From the NCBI GenBank assembly GCA_910591455.2, contig OU342820.1, positions 17,716,345-17,780,344 of the forward strand: a stretch of DNA of 64,000 nucleotides. The letters run 5' to 3'. Within the stretch, counting starts at the first letter, position 1, and every line of letters begins with the position of its first letter. This DNA is from Pholis gunnellus (Eukaryota; Chordata; Actinopteri; Perciformes; Pholidae). Shown here one piece after another: positions 14,561 to 27,567 of this stretch. The notes beneath the pieces are model-generated. The model did no database searches. It was not told the DNA's origin and saw only the letters and a program-made list of their open reading frames with translations. A program made the position numbers and the translations under genes.

Positions 14561-15296
14561 GTTGCCTTCACTTGAAATCGGCCCAATCTCAAGGTCTGAT
14601 TCACAAAAGATATTGTTCTAATCATATTCAAGCGGAAACACGTTCATAAATGTCCCTATATGTGATTTCAGTCCTTTTCGTGTCTTCTTTCCAGTCACTG
14701 ATGGCTGAAGAACTGTGAAACCATCCGATCGCTGCAGTGTAGCTGCTGAATGTTGCCAAATATCATTCACTGATCACAACGCTACTGGCGCTAAACTGGA
14801 AGAACAACAATTCTGGTAGAACTGGTAGTGAATAAGTGAATACAATCAAATTGTGGGACAACAGTATGTCACATCTTATTTCCTACATCCCAGCTTGTAT
14901 GTGGTCAGAGAAATGGGCCCCATCTTTTGCAGCCGTTAAAAAATTAAAATGCTTATGTAGTTTACATTTTCTGTAAGCAGAAGGATTTGGCTAATCATTG
15001 TTAAAAAACAGAACGTTCTCACGTCAAATCCACGATAACCGTCCTTTTCTTCAGGGAGCAGAATAACGTCTGGTTTCATATGTATTAGACTAATTTAATA
15101 GCTCCCATTCCTCCGGTGCTAATCACTGATTACCGAACACTGCAGGTGGGATGCACAGTGTAGGTTTTGCACCAGCAGAGCATTAATACACTATCATGGC
15201 AATGTGAGATTATTACCATGTGGCTGCTGCTCATGGAACTGGAAGTATTACTTGTATTTCCATCACTGGAAGCCGCCACTTATCAACTGGAAACCA

Positions 15297-15312
15297 TTTT
15301 TTTTTTTTTTTT
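15297..15312 (+). repeat. Poly-T tract, 16 T
   Basis: Sixteen T followed by AAAGC. It could be the tail of a retroposed sequence in minus orientation, but no element body was recognised beside it. Confidence 0.9.
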
Positions 15313-16173
15313 AAAGCATCTTTCATGCAGAGTGAAATGGAAAGCTGATTTGTGCAGCTTGGTGAAGCGTCACCTCTGCATGGCTGGGGTGACCTGTGTT
15401 GGGGCTGTAAGAACACAACGGACTGGCTTGAAACGCAACACACCATTACTAGACATTTGCTGTGGATCAGTCACTCCAAAATGTCAACGTGGTTACAGGC
15501 TGCCACTTTTCTTCTCTTTTGCAGTCCTGGGAGCGAGGCGACGCAGGGTCACTATTAGAAAGCCCTTGCAGCTCTACATGGGCATGCATCATTCATGGGC
15601 TGGCAACCACACAATAACGCACACAGACACACACACACACCAAATATGATTCCAGGAAAACAAGAACATAACAGTTTGTGAAAAGGTGACTGTATGTTTG
15701 AGATGTAAGGAACTCTATAGACGGTCTATTAGTTGTCTGCATTCATTTGATCCGTCAGCCTTGTGTTATGGTCTGTCCTGGACCTTCAATGTAAGTGCAG
15801 TTCCTTAATCTAACAAAAACCTTGTCTGTCTATAATTTGTGCCAGGTTTCAGAAGAAATATGCACAAACACTCACACCAATCAAACCTCCTGTTGTCAAC
15901 ACCGGAGGTAGAAACTCTTACAAGCTTTAAAGGAATCCCTGAATGCATGATGATTGGCACTGGTGGGCTGTTGGTGTACAATTTACTACTTGTATACTTT
16001 GATTAATTCACAGCAAAGCATTAATAAAAAATGTGACATGCATTTTTGGGCTATAAAAAAATATGGAAATTCTGGAAGACTGGATTTTAAAGTTGGTGTG
16101 TGTGAAGAAACAGAACTAATGAGAACAATGCTCGTGTGTCTATTCAGTTTCAGGAAGAATCTTTTCTTGAATG

Positions 16174-16210
16174 TACTCCAACATGGCGGGCGTATGTACA
16201 TGTTGGAGTA
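16174..16210. repeat. Inverted repeat, 12-bp arms, 13-base loop
   Basis: TACTCCAACATG at 16174-16185 and its exact reverse complement at 16199-16210. Confidence 0.85.
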
Positions 16211-19200
16211 AATCCGAAAATCATGAAATAAAAATATATATATTTTTACTGCCAGTGTTTACTTTCACAGCTGCATCGACAATATGTTTTATGTGTTTAT
16301 TCAATGCCGACACATTTAGGAGGAAATTTTAATGGATTTAGTTTTATGGACTTGCTGTTGGGTGGGTTCATAACAAACACCACCTGCAATGGCATATGTT
16401 GCCCCCCGTCCTCCTGCTGGAATAAATCAAGTGCAATGATGTCAGAATAAAGCCAAAATGAGCACACAACTTTTACTGCACAACTTTGCACTGTGAACAT
16501 GTTAATGACAAAAAAATAAGTCAACCCAAAAAGGGCTGAATGATCATCGCTTCGTGTGACAGATGAATAGCCTTTGGACATTTTCTTGTTCTCTTTACAT
16601 TTTTTATTTAACTTCTGAACTTGATCTCGCCCTATTGAGGCTGTAAAAGAGCGCCCGCACCATGAACTGCGACCTGCTAAAAACTGATGTCTGCGTGAGC
16701 TTCCTGTGAAGTAGGCTGACACTGTTCTGATGTAAAAGCTTCAGAGCCAACTGTTAAATCTTTCAGCGATATTTGCAAATCCTCTGAGTGCGAACACACA
16801 AACCTACTCTTCTCTGTGTACCTGATGCATTATTGAACTACCTTCTAATGACACTAAATGCTCTGAAAATTGAATAACCCTCAAGGAGGCATCAACTAAT
16901 TAAAACAACCTTTTCATTTATGCACATGTATGGAGCCAGTGCAGGTATATAACGGCCCCGTGGCCTGCGGTGGGTGCCCGTGCTCCCTGATGGACGGACA
17001 GGCCCTTGGCTCGGCTGTCTCCCCCCCTGGCACCTCGATGACCTGATTGATTACAGCTACTGCCAGTCTTCCTGAGAACTGCCAATACCCAACGTCTTGC
17101 CAAAATAAAGGCATCCAGTGTGTGTCTATTACAAAGCTAAGGGAGCTAAGGGACTGCAGTGGATGCCTGAAATTTCATATGCTCCAGGCTGCATCCTCAT
17201 CTGGAATGGGCCTTATTTTAGGAAAGATGAAAGCATTTAACGGCTTAATGCTGCTTTTGGAGAAGTTAAAAGAAAGCACGATAAGATAGACACACGATGA
17301 TAAGGAGCTATCCAAAGAACGTAACAAGGAAAGAAAATTATCTTCGGCTCTACAAGGTAGAGGATAATTACTCCACGTTTTCTCCCCCTCCTTTTATCCA
17401 CTGCGCTGTTAGATGTTGCCTCTGACAGGATATGGAGTCCAATACATCATAAAAGGAACGCTTAAAAGTTATACCTGTAAAAGAACTTCCTGAGTGTTGT
17501 ATAAAAGCTGAAAAACACACTTCATTAAAACAAGAGGAATGTGGTGATTACATGCTAGAAGAACAGGACCGCTTCCCCGTCTCTCACTAACAGCTGCACG
17601 ATCACATGTAAGCTAGTTTTGGGGGCTGATGTCACTCACCTTTGTGTAAATGGCATGCTGGAGTCATTGAGAGGCAATTTCGCTCTCAAATCACTTATTC
17701 TGCTATTTCGAAAACATATGCGGAATGATAAAGAGTTGTGTTTTTAATGCTTTCAAACACTTCTTAAGGTTAAAACACATTTGGGTTGTGATTACACCGC
17801 TGGTAACATCCTGATCGCTAAATAATGCAAATGTTATATAAGCCGATTCGCTTAGTTCCCTCGACGTTTTACTGTTCGGCAAGACACTGCAGGAAAATAC
17901 ATGTTTGGGTTTTTTCATGCTCTTTGCGCCACAATTTTGAGATTTTGCTTCCATGGCATGTCTTCTTCCAGATTAGAGGAAAAAAAACATCCACGATACA
18001 CATTTTCTATTCCTGTAGATTTCTCCTAAATTCACCAATAGGTTGCATTCAATAATGCCTCATTTGCAGATCGAAATATGATCTTAGTAATTGTCAGGGG
18101 AAGTTTTATGGAGACATCTATTAGTTGATCAGTAGCACTTATCTACAGTACATCAGACCTTCCTGTTCCATTTGATATTCTGAAGATTTTTACCGAGGGG
18201 TTTGTTCATACATCATTCAGCCTAAATTCTAACATGTTAATCCTAAAACATGACTATGCTTGATAGTATTTACTGATTTATGGTGTGATAAAAAACAGAT
18301 ATCTAAACCCTCTGTAAAAACCTTTGACTCTGATATGTTAACAAAATGAGACAATAATGTTGAATGTGGCTTCTTCCAATATTCAGATTTCTGTTCTGGA
18401 AAGGCTAACTGGCACATATTTAATAAGAAAATGACTTATTTGCATATGTAAACATACATTTCAGAAAGCAATACACAAAATAATTGTCTTACTGTAAGTA
18501 ATCAACTTTGGAAGTTTCATGGTGATGTCTATTAGTTACATTTTTACCCTATTCACCTGCGGTGTCTCCCGTCAAGCGGAACGAGTCCGAGGTTCATCTT
18601 TTTTTTAAAGGGAAAGAGGGCAGACAGCTGCTCTGGCAAATGCAGGGAAGATCTCTTTATAGTTTCTCTACTGCACTACCCTCTGGTGTTCACTTATCAG
18701 CAGGCAAATCAGCACAGTCATTGACCTTGTGCCCTCCGGCACTCATTAGTGCAGCGTGTGACGGTGACGGAAGGGCGGGCTTGTCCCGGAGTACGCTGCT
18801 CACACGGGAAATACATGGGACACAACTGGTGGGTGTCCAGATTAGTGTGACCCGCGGAGAGATCTCTGGTGCGCTCTGCCCCGGGCGAGCTTTTGCCTGC
18901 TTTCCTTTCCTCCCCCTCAACCAAAAACCTGATTCCACCTTTCTCTCTCTTTCAGTGAATTCTGTTCTTCTTACCCTGAATATCAGAGGGAAAGCTGAGT
19001 GATGTCATATTGCTCAAGTAGGCACTCAAGCTATTACGGGTGCAACGTGCCGAGTGCACTGACATGAGAAAGGATCAGCTCTCTCTGTGGCATCATGGTC
19101 CATGGATGGTGTGGTATCTTTGGAGAGCCCTGGGGGCCACTGTGTGCTACGTCTTCTGATACAACGCTTCGTAAGATAATATTTTGTGCGTGTCAATGTC

Positions 19201-19224
19201 AGCTCGTTACATGCATAGTCTTTT

Positions 19225-19570
19225 CAAAATAAACTTTCGTCTTAGGCAACAAAACCACTTGGTAAGGTTTGAGGAAAAGACTGCGTTGTGTTTAAAATGA
19301 CCACGGACGTGCCGTTAATGAAGTATGCAAGTGACTCGACAAATAAATCCAGGTTGATACTCGTTTTTGTGTACCCATCCACTGCTTGTGTGCTCGTGTG
19401 GTCTTTACACTTCCTTGTTCATGATCACGTGCATAACATATGAAAAAATGTTATTTTCTTTCTTTTTTCTTTTTTTACTCATCGGGAGGTTTATTTTCAG
19501 ATCCACACATCCGTCCTCGCAGTTCCTGGATTTTCAACGCTGGTACTGCTGCCGCTGCAGGCGCTGATGC
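19225..19570 (+). repeat. Dispersed repeat family I, longer copy
   Basis: Starts near TTAGGCAACAAAACCACTTG with GTAAGGTTTGAGGAAAAGAC. It runs through ACTTCCTTGTTCATGATCAC and CATCGGGAGGTTTATTTTC to CTGCTGCCGCTGCAGGCGCT. The first part is matched by 11990-12050 and, inverted, by 33870-33990. The right boundary is uncertain. Confidence 0.6.
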
Positions 19571-19573
19571 ATC

Positions 19574-19585
19574 GGGGGGGGGGGG
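19574..19585 (+). repeat. Poly-G tract at the edge of repeat family I
   Basis: Twelve G after GCGCTGATGCATC, marking the right edge of the family I copy. Confidence 0.9.
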
Positions 19586-19952
19586 CTTCTTCCTGTAGCT
19601 TTAGGTGTCCATTGTTTGCGATTCCTTAAATAACTGCGATGTTAATATGATTACTGCGTGTGTCAGAAAATACGTAAAGAAATTGCAGAGAAAGAAAAGA
19701 CTGGAGTGTGTGGGATGTGTGTCTAATTTCATTCTTTAGTATAGGCGGGTGTGATCACTGTGGAATAGTGTTCACCCACATACTGTATTGTCCAGATTAA
19801 GCTGGTTGGACAGAAGCTCCCATGGTATTTAATCAGCTTCCCCAGACCATTACCCCAGTATGGGGGAGTGCAAACACCCAGTATTGTCTTTTCTCTAATT
19901 CTATGCTATCTCTTATTAAACCAGCATGACAAGAGCAGACGTGTGGGCAGTG

Positions 19953-19972
19953 GTGTGTGTGTGTGTGTGTGT
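19953..19972 (+). repeat. (GT)10 microsatellite
   Basis: Ten GT units. Confidence 0.95.
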
Positions 19973-22900
19973 GGGCACCACAAGGGTGGACTTTTGCAAA
20001 GCTTTAAGCACTGACAAGAGCAAGGAGGGTCCACAGAGAGAAGGTAAATAAAGGAATATCTCAACCTCTAACAAGGATTTTAATTGGCTATTCAAAGATA
20101 TAATTACACAGACTTTGAGTAACAATTACTCCAAATATATGACCTTCAATGTTGCTAACAGTAACCAAATTGGCATTGCAGCTCTATAGCTGTGGTGTCC
20201 TTAGAAATAAATTATTCATTAATTAAATTATACTCCATTTAAAATGATAAAGGAGAGAGAGTGAAGATGAGGGAAACAGGATTTTTCACCCCTTTGACTT
20301 TGCTTCCAGTTGCTGGTTAAACACCAACGACCTAACCTTCCTTGATAGACTGGTTTACTCAGGGAAAGCCTTGTTTTCTTTATTGTGTCATGCCACACCA
20401 TCAAAAAAGCGAGAGAGATATGCAATGTTTGTGAAGTTCTACTTCAGAGGGAGCCGGCCTCTCTGAAATGGAAATCACTAACTAAAATACTTGGCACAGT
20501 CTCTTACCAAAAAGGCATCAACATCATTATCTGCCACTTTAGGAACAGATGTAAATTGAGGCACACAATTGAGTACTAAAGTTGAAGTGTTGAAATTGTC
20601 ATTTTAAGTACGGTTGAAAGTGACAAAATGTCTAGAATGAAGCGCGCCCCACCAAAGATCAATCATGATCTGACTGAGCTGATTCATGTTTGTTTTATAC
20701 CTTCTCTAATGAATCTGATAGCAGATGTTAATCTAGGCGTGACATGATTGGATTTACATCAATTAGAATAGTGATGAACATTAGCTGGATGTCAATTATA
20801 TTTTCAACCCCAAATCTTTTCGCTCTTCTTTTGTTGCCATCAAAACAAACGTTTCTGGCAAAAACTCTCTCACAGGATCACAGTGTGAGGCTTTGTCCGG
20901 CAGAAGATCGGCCCGTGGACATGAGACGGAGGGGACGGGCAGACTCAGCTCTTTCCTTCTGTATTGGGTTAATGCAGTTGTGCCACTAAACCTGTCAGTG
21001 CCTATAACGGCTCTAAAATGCTATTACTGGAGCTACAGTCATAACCATACAGAGATAGCTACGGATGCGGAGCTGTAAGCCTATCTTCATTGGGCACCAT
21101 TTCACCGGTTGACAGAAGTCTTTGATATGTAGAAAACGTTACATTTTGTCAATTCAAAAAAAATTAAATAAATGTAGAGTTTCAGAATAGAGTGCTGTAG
21201 GAATGAGTCCTCAAACCTGAACATGACTCAGCATTTCTGTGCTTCCAGTTCCCTCGTCTCAAAGTCAATGTGTTTTTGGTTCGATGCCTTAATAAATAGG
21301 ATCTGTGGCGAACACAAGCATAAGAGATTTTTTTTTGTTTGACGACACTAAATACGTAGATCAATATCCCACTCGTTAATTTGTAAGCTTTTAAACAAGT
21401 CTGTTTCTTAAAAGTTGCTAAATGAGACTACCAGACGTCATCAATGGAACACTCGTCTGCCTTTAGGTTAGTGGTGGTGTCTTTGATCACATTCATGCTT
21501 TAAAAGTGTCGTTCATTTGTGACGATTATCTCGCTGAACAAAACATGTAAATAGCATCATCATTTTTTTGTCAAGGAGCTTATTTTCTGTAATAATCCAA
21601 AATCCAATTGAGAAATCCCTTTGACTTGTCGAGGTGCAATGCTAACTTCCAGGTTGGCCTACATCCCTGCAACACTTTATAATGGCGTGATTATCATGTG
21701 TGTTCGGCCGGCACAAGCTTCTGTTACACATGAAGACAGCCAGACTGACTCTAGACTTCTGTGTTGCGGCATGATGTGTCTTTGTTCTAAAAGATGAGAG
21801 GACTTTAAAGCCATGTCACGCTTTCATCTCAGACTGACTGACTTCCCAGGCATGGTCTCCACAAACACAGCTGCAATTTAAATGAAGTGTTTTAGTGTGT
21901 GGATTCATCTCCAAGTCCAAGTCGACGCACTAAGATATCATTATGATGCAGACAGAAGCTGCAGCAAGAGGACACCGTACCCGAGAGCATTTCTTCCCTC
22001 CCAAAACCATTTCCTTTTGTATCCATTATGTTTCTGATGCAGAGGCCCTCAGAGGGGAAGACAAAGAAGATTTACTTTGTGCAATGCGATGTAGGCCGTA
22101 TGCCTTAAAGCGAGGGTCAAGCCCCTCAGGATATCCTCTGACCAACTCTGGAAGCAAATCAGATATATAATATAAATTCCCTTTTTGGTGCCTCTCTCCT
22201 CTGTGATCTGGAGTTTGTAGTTTATTTTTTGTCCGAAATGAAACAAAAATATTTGAAGTGGTATTTAGCTTTTTCTTACTAGTAGACCTGGGTTGTAATG
22301 GATGCTGAGTGAGCAACGCAAATGTAAAAAGCTTTATTAAACCATCTAAACCACCAATAATACATTATGTTTCGTAATACTTCCTTTAGTTATTACCTAA
22401 GTAATAATTAGAAGCTAATTATGATCACAAAACTAGGATTTATGCATAATTTGTGTGTCGATAGGAACTCCAGATACAGAAATATATGTACAATATGTCC
22501 TCTTTAAGACTGCAATATAAGATTTTCCTGTGTTTTTCAGCACATTTTGCAGCACATTTTGCATTCATGTGCAGCCCTATTTACCCGCCATCACAGAGTG
22601 GCAAATTACATGATCGTTCTTCAGCTGAGCGGCGACACTCATTACTTTCCTTGATTCAAGGGTATAGTTCTTTGGCTAATCTGTTGTGCACTGTCGAGAG
22701 CTGTTTTTTGATCAGCTCGATCGCTGAGCGAAAAAGTCGCTTTACTGTTGCCATGGAAAACTGTGTTTCACACATTGATCATCTCACCGTTTCAAAAGAC
22801 CATTTTGCTCCAGCAAAGTTGCAAACGCTACTGAATCAAAGCAATCACAATGATCAACACTTTTCATAAACCAGATGCCCCTGCACAAAAAAAAGAAACA

Positions 22901-23965
22901 TGTGTCCTAACACTTGCCTTTGTTACTTGCGTTGTTAATGTGTTTGAGCTGGGTGGAGGGTAACTGCCTTATTGACGAGATATCTGTTAATCCCACAATG
23001 AGTAAAGATGGCGCACAGATGTGTTTGCAGTCTAACTTTGACTGGAGAGTGGAGCCAGTCGGCTCTGTGAACGGGTGAAGAGCATCCCGACACTGTTACT
23101 GTTAACAGTGACCAACAGGCCAGCCGCTACCAGCAGGGCTGCAGTGGGCATTACCACGGACAGGAATCACTTCAGCCACGATGAATGAGGACAACAGAGA
23201 AGGTGAATATTAACATATTTTCTCATTTCCATATTAACAGTTTGCATGAAAATGTGGCCCAAGCACTTACCAACTGCAGTTTAAATCCAAGGTCACTGCT
23301 ACATTAACTCTGATCCTTCAAAAAGTCGAAATCAGTTTCTCAAAGCACACTACGTGATATACAGCACATTCACGTTGTGAGGGAGGGTCAACAATGTGCG
23401 GGTGTTGTTGTAGGTCAGCGTTCCTGTGTGTGCGTGCGATGGTGCTTGTTGCATTTCATAATTATTTAGTCATGCTTTGTGCTTCATTCTCAACAGGCCT
23501 GGTGTGTAGAAGTCCCTTGGGAAACTCAAATCCAAAAGTGGTTTTTTTTTCTGCAACAGGCTCGATTTATCTGAGCTCTCGTACCGCAAATAAAAGGCAT
23601 AAACCAATCATGTTGTGCCGAACGTACGGATTCAAAATGTACACTATAGTGAACAACGACGCAGAGGCTTCGTAGTTTGCACCAAGTCGGCAAATTGTGT
23701 TACTCCTTTGAACTTTGACAAAGGCGGCGCGTACCACATTCACTCCTAACGTTCTTATCTTTCGTCATAAAAGCACGAGATCGGTAACTTTGTACCAGAG
23801 GTTAACTCACTCAGAGCATTCAACCAAAAGGAAACTCGCTAAAATAGCTTACAGTATAGGCTAGAAAACACTTGAACTCAGACAGACTGTCAGACGCTGC
23901 TCTGGGTCAACAGCATCCCGGTAGTTGGTGCTGCAACTGTCGCAAATAATGAATCGTTTTTATGC

Positions 23966-24003
23966 AAAGTATTGGCAGGCTACATAGAGCCTGCCAATAC
24001 TTT
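23966..24003. repeat. Perfect inverted repeat, 16-bp arms, 6-base loop
   Basis: AAAGTATTGGCAGGCT at 23966-23981 and its exact reverse complement at 23988-24003, with ACATAG between. Function unknown. It lies about 280 bases left of the SINE. Confidence 0.9.
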
Positions 24004-24280
24004 ACATACATATAAATGTTTGTGTCATTTTTAAATTGACTGTTACATTCTTCTTTTGAACTTGGTTTCCACGAAGAAGTGCAAAAAGCTTTTGCTTTAT
24101 TTAGAGTTGCTTGCTGATCTGCTGCCTCTGACATAACTTGCCTGTGAGTCTCGAAGCCGTGTGAAGGAAGTAAAGCTGTAAAATGAATTGCTCTTCTTGG
24201 GATAAATAAAGATATCTGAATCTGAGAGCGGATTCTCACGGCGCTGTGCCAATACACTCGTGAAATATTCACCAAAATGA

Positions 24281-24288
24281 CACAATAT
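24281..24288 (+). repeat. Target-site duplication of the SINE, left copy
   Basis: CACAATAT, repeated at 24492-24499 just beyond the tRNA-like end of the SINE. Confidence 0.7.
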
Positions 24289-24491
24289 TACATTACAGTC
24301 ATTTAGCAGACGCTTTTATCCAAAGTGACTTACAATTCAGATTCTATCACACCGCAGGCACTGCCACGGGAGCAAATTTGGGGTTAAGTGTCTTGCTCAA
24401 GGACACATCGACATGCGACTAGCGGAGCCGGGGATCACGCCGCCGACCTCCTGATTGAAGGACGGCCCTGCTCTCCACTTAGCCGCTCACC
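24289..24491 (-). mobile_element. tRNA-derived SINE, teleost type, minus orientation
   Basis: Read on the minus strand, the element opens with a tRNA-like head (GTGAGCGGCTAAGTGG, then a decayed B-box region ending GATCCCCGG). A central part with GTCCTTGAGCAAGACACTTA follows, and then a LINE-like 3' end with GGATAAAAGCGTCTGCTAAA and a short TAATG tail. This resembles V-SINE or Mermaid-type fish SINEs as I recall them; the exact family was not searched. The direct repeat CACAATAT flanks it at 24281-24288 and 24492-24499, which supports retrotransposition into this site. Confidence 0.8.
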
Positions 24492-24499
24492 CACAATAT
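24492..24499 (+). repeat. Target-site duplication of the SINE, right copy
   Basis: CACAATAT, repeated at 24281-24288. Confidence 0.7.
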
Positions 24500-25060
24500 C
24501 TACAACATGATGAAAGTGGGATTACATGCTACTGTAAGTGTATTCAGCAGAGAGACGATGACATATTAATAGGGATGTAACAACTAAACTAAAGACAGTT
24601 GAAGTTTCTGTTTTGATTTGTCCCCGTCACTGCTTTGAACGGTGGAGTTTGACAGCTGGGGAGCGGAGGTTAACATATGCTAAGGCAGGATGGTAATTCC
24701 CATATCAATACCGAGGCAGTGTTTACATAATATTCTAAGGGGAGTTGCAAATACTGCATGCAACTGAATATCATACACTCCATAATTTACACATTACTGG
24801 GCATTCAAACTGCTCACTTAATTAACGAGTCTTATAGTCTATAAATAAAGCATGTGAGTGAAACATACAGGCCGGGTTATAAAGTTCATCTGCCGTTCAT
24901 CAAAACATTCAAACAGGCGGGGACGTGTGATTGCAACTCTTATCGTGTCATGACTGTCGGTATATCAGACTCTCGGAAACAGCTGATCTTCAGGGGATTT
25001 TGACAAGCTGTAGTGTCTATACTTAACTGAGAAGGGCGTGATGAGCTTAAATAAAACATG

Positions 25061-25080
25061 TCAGTCAGTCAGTCAGTCAG
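25061..25080 (+). repeat. (TCAG)5 tetranucleotide repeat
   Basis: Five perfect TCAG units. Confidence 0.95.
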
Positions 25081-26559
25081 GGCATGAACGAAATAGTGCA
25101 GAATGTTTTCCGAGCACGGTTGGTCTCCTTCCTATCAATTAACCATCTTAGCACCGGAGCTTACCTCAGGCCTGTTAATAAAGTGTGAATGCAATGTTGC
25201 TTAAAGGCCTGGGAGAGAACGCAGAATGTTTGGTTTGAGATCGAGTGGTGAAGTAACTTGTCATTTTGTAAGTGAATGAAACTTAATGAAATGTGCTGAA
25301 AGAAAGATTATGTGTAAATGCAAATAATGTGATCGTAGAGTCCTATTTTAATGGTTACAGTGTGTTTTATACGCCTTGTAAATCATCTTATTTGTTTCAA
25401 ATATTCCGTGACATCGCACCTTTGTCGACCCGCTGAAACGCCGGGCTGTCAGTGTGAGGAACGGCTGGTGGTGGTCACGGGCGGCGTGGAACAGCGTTGC
25501 ACAGCTGGAGTTATGTTCAACGTAAGGCGAAGTGACAGAAATGCTAATCAAGTATCAACACTGACACCGGATTCCCATCGATGCACATCGGACTTTCAAT
25601 GATTTATTAGTCAAAGTGAAAGCATGTGTCACTGTGTTGAGTGCTCGTGGGTAAACACGGCTCCCGCCAAGGTGCACCACTTAGCAGCTCTCCCCTCCTC
25701 TTCCCCTCGAGCATGAACAGCACTCTCCACGTGGGCCAGCCGATAGCGCAGTTGAAGAGTAACTTTCAAAAACAGGTAAGCCACACGCAATACATCTAAG
25801 CAAGTCACTTAAGAGTGTACTAAAGGGCTATTATAAGAGCAGAAGGTAGAGGGGGTGATGTGTGTCCCTACTTCAAATGGGTTCTTCTGCTGAGTAAGCC
25901 CTCCCGTTCCCTCCCTGTCCCCAGATCAGAGAGAGGATGGAGAGCTGCAGCAGACCCCAATTATCAGACCGTCATTCACAATCTTACATTCACCTCCTCA
26001 TTCGCCGCTCACTACGGCTTTAATTTGAGTCAGGATATTCCTGCCAGAGCCTTGGGGAGAACCAGGGGTGGAGAGGTTAAAGACTCCACAGAGTCAACTG
26101 AGTTTTGGCAAAAGAACCGAGGGGACGAGTGATAAAAGAGGACGAGTTCTGCTTCCTCCCCGTCCTGGATGTTATGTGCATCATGGACAGAGGAGGGAAG
26201 TTGTCTGTTTGTTGTGTCTTCACTTTGGTGTTTCCAATTAATTCTGGATTTCTTTGCGAGTGGATCGCTGGAACAGGGCCTGGTTTGATGGATAAACAAT
26301 GCTCCAGTGCATAATTTACTCGAGCACGGAAGTGAAAATGCAAGATCCATTCACTCTCACTCTCCCAGTTGTATTCTTAGCATCTACTTAAGCTGACAGC
26401 AGGGTTGTAATGAGATTATTGTGATTGAACAACAGAAACCAACTGATAATTGCACACTTTCTTTATGTCGCTCAAAAATCTGCAATATCACCTTAGGAAT
26501 AACCGAGAAATATAAATGTGTGACGTTGTGTAATCGCAGCTGCTTCTTCCTATGCAATA

Positions 26560-27110
26560 GAGATGATCACATATAGTGATAAATATTGGAATAGCTGCTT
26601 TCTGCATAATTTATGCAGCTTAACATCTGAGAGAATGCCCGCCCCCGCCAACACATTTTATTGGCTGACTTGGAAATGAAGATGAAGTCCCTGCTGCCTA
26701 GTTTTGATGCTATAGTGGGTTTGTTCATTTTTAATAGCAAGGGGAGGAAAAATAGAATGGCTAATGGTGTTGATTATTCAGTTGGGCCGACAAGACCATG
26801 AATCATTACAGCAGTATGGACTTCCAATATCGAAGACGCTGTCCGTCTGCCAGCACACGACACACACAAACACCCATGCGTGTGCACAATTATTGATTAG
26901 GATATTTGCATTAAGCTCCTTCAGTAACTTTGTTGGTTCTTAATCACCATTAACGAGATTCCTTCTCACCATGTATGTAATTAATGCAGAGGCTTTGATT
27001 ACTTCAGAAGGGAAGAGGTTGAAATTAATATTCTACTTCAGGCAAAAGGAAATTCCACAACAGCATAATTATGTATGATGAAATCCCTCCAACCATGAGG
27101 GGTGGGGTCC
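26560..27110. promoter_or_regulatory. Candidate intronic conserved non-coding block
   Basis: AT-rich, non-repetitive DNA dense in homeodomain- and POU-like words: the palindromic CTGCATAATTTATGCAG at 26602-26618, then TTATTGATTAGGATATTTGC, CATTAACGAG, TGTAATTAATGCAG and GAAATTAATATT. This texture is typical of developmental enhancers in vertebrate introns. Conservation itself cannot be seen here, so this is a guess from sequence texture. Confidence 0.25.
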
Positions 27111-27547
27111 TATGTATGTTGTTTCTCTCCTAGACTGATTCTTTTTCCTCTTGGGGAGCAGTTATGTGAATATGTGAGCCTGCTCTCCTCTGTTACAGCT
27201 GCTGTTGCATGAGAGAAGAGCCTGGAGCAATGTATGCCTCCATGTGAAAAGTGAGGGGAGAATGCTGTGGGAGATTAATGGTACATAAACAATATAGATG
27301 GCTGTGTGAGCAAAGAACCGGTGGTTTTTTATCTTTATGCATTTCTTTCATTTTTTATTTCGTCTCAGGCAATTCTGTAAAGCATGGGCCCAGATGGAAA
27401 CCTTAAAGAGATGTTAAGTATCCAGAAATATGCAACATATCTCACACTTGTACGTGTAGACCTCAACTTCAGTGATTCCACATTTCCTTAAAAATCCTGC
27501 TAGCACTTGTAAATGGTAAATGAATAGTTAATTACATTTTAGTATAC

Positions 27548-27567
27548 AATACAATTATAATTGTATT
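27548..27567. repeat. Perfect 20-bp palindrome, AT-rich
   Basis: AATACAATTATAATTGTATT is its own reverse complement. It sits in a strongly AT-rich block (about 27480-27850). Confidence 0.9.

Larger units (their letters stand above)
14561..19224. other. Intronic DNA, no gene seen
   Basis: Contains a T16 run and the inverted repeat at 16174-16210. The longest frames (15167-15649 and 18562-19002) show no family signature. Confidence 0.6.
19586..24280. other. Intronic DNA, no gene seen
   Basis: Contains a GT repeat, the inverted repeat at 23966-24003, and a small tandem of CACATTTTGCAG near 22540-22562. No exon-like sequence. Confidence 0.6.

Noticed and set aside
15167..15649. 160-codon open frame, plus strand
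   Set aside because: It has no ATG start, runs through a T16 tract read as a phenylalanine run and ends in a CA-type repeat, so it is not a plausible protein.
18562..19002. 146-codon open frame, plus strand
   Set aside because: It starts at GTG, has no recognisable domain or bordering splice sites, and lies in a locally GC-richer stretch.
23099..23112. 12-bp palindrome ACTGTTAACAGT
   Set aside because: Too short to mean anything alone, and the extension on both sides fails.
24420..24490. tRNA gene
   Set aside because: The tRNA-like sequence is the decayed head of a SINE and lacks an intact B box and cloverleaf.
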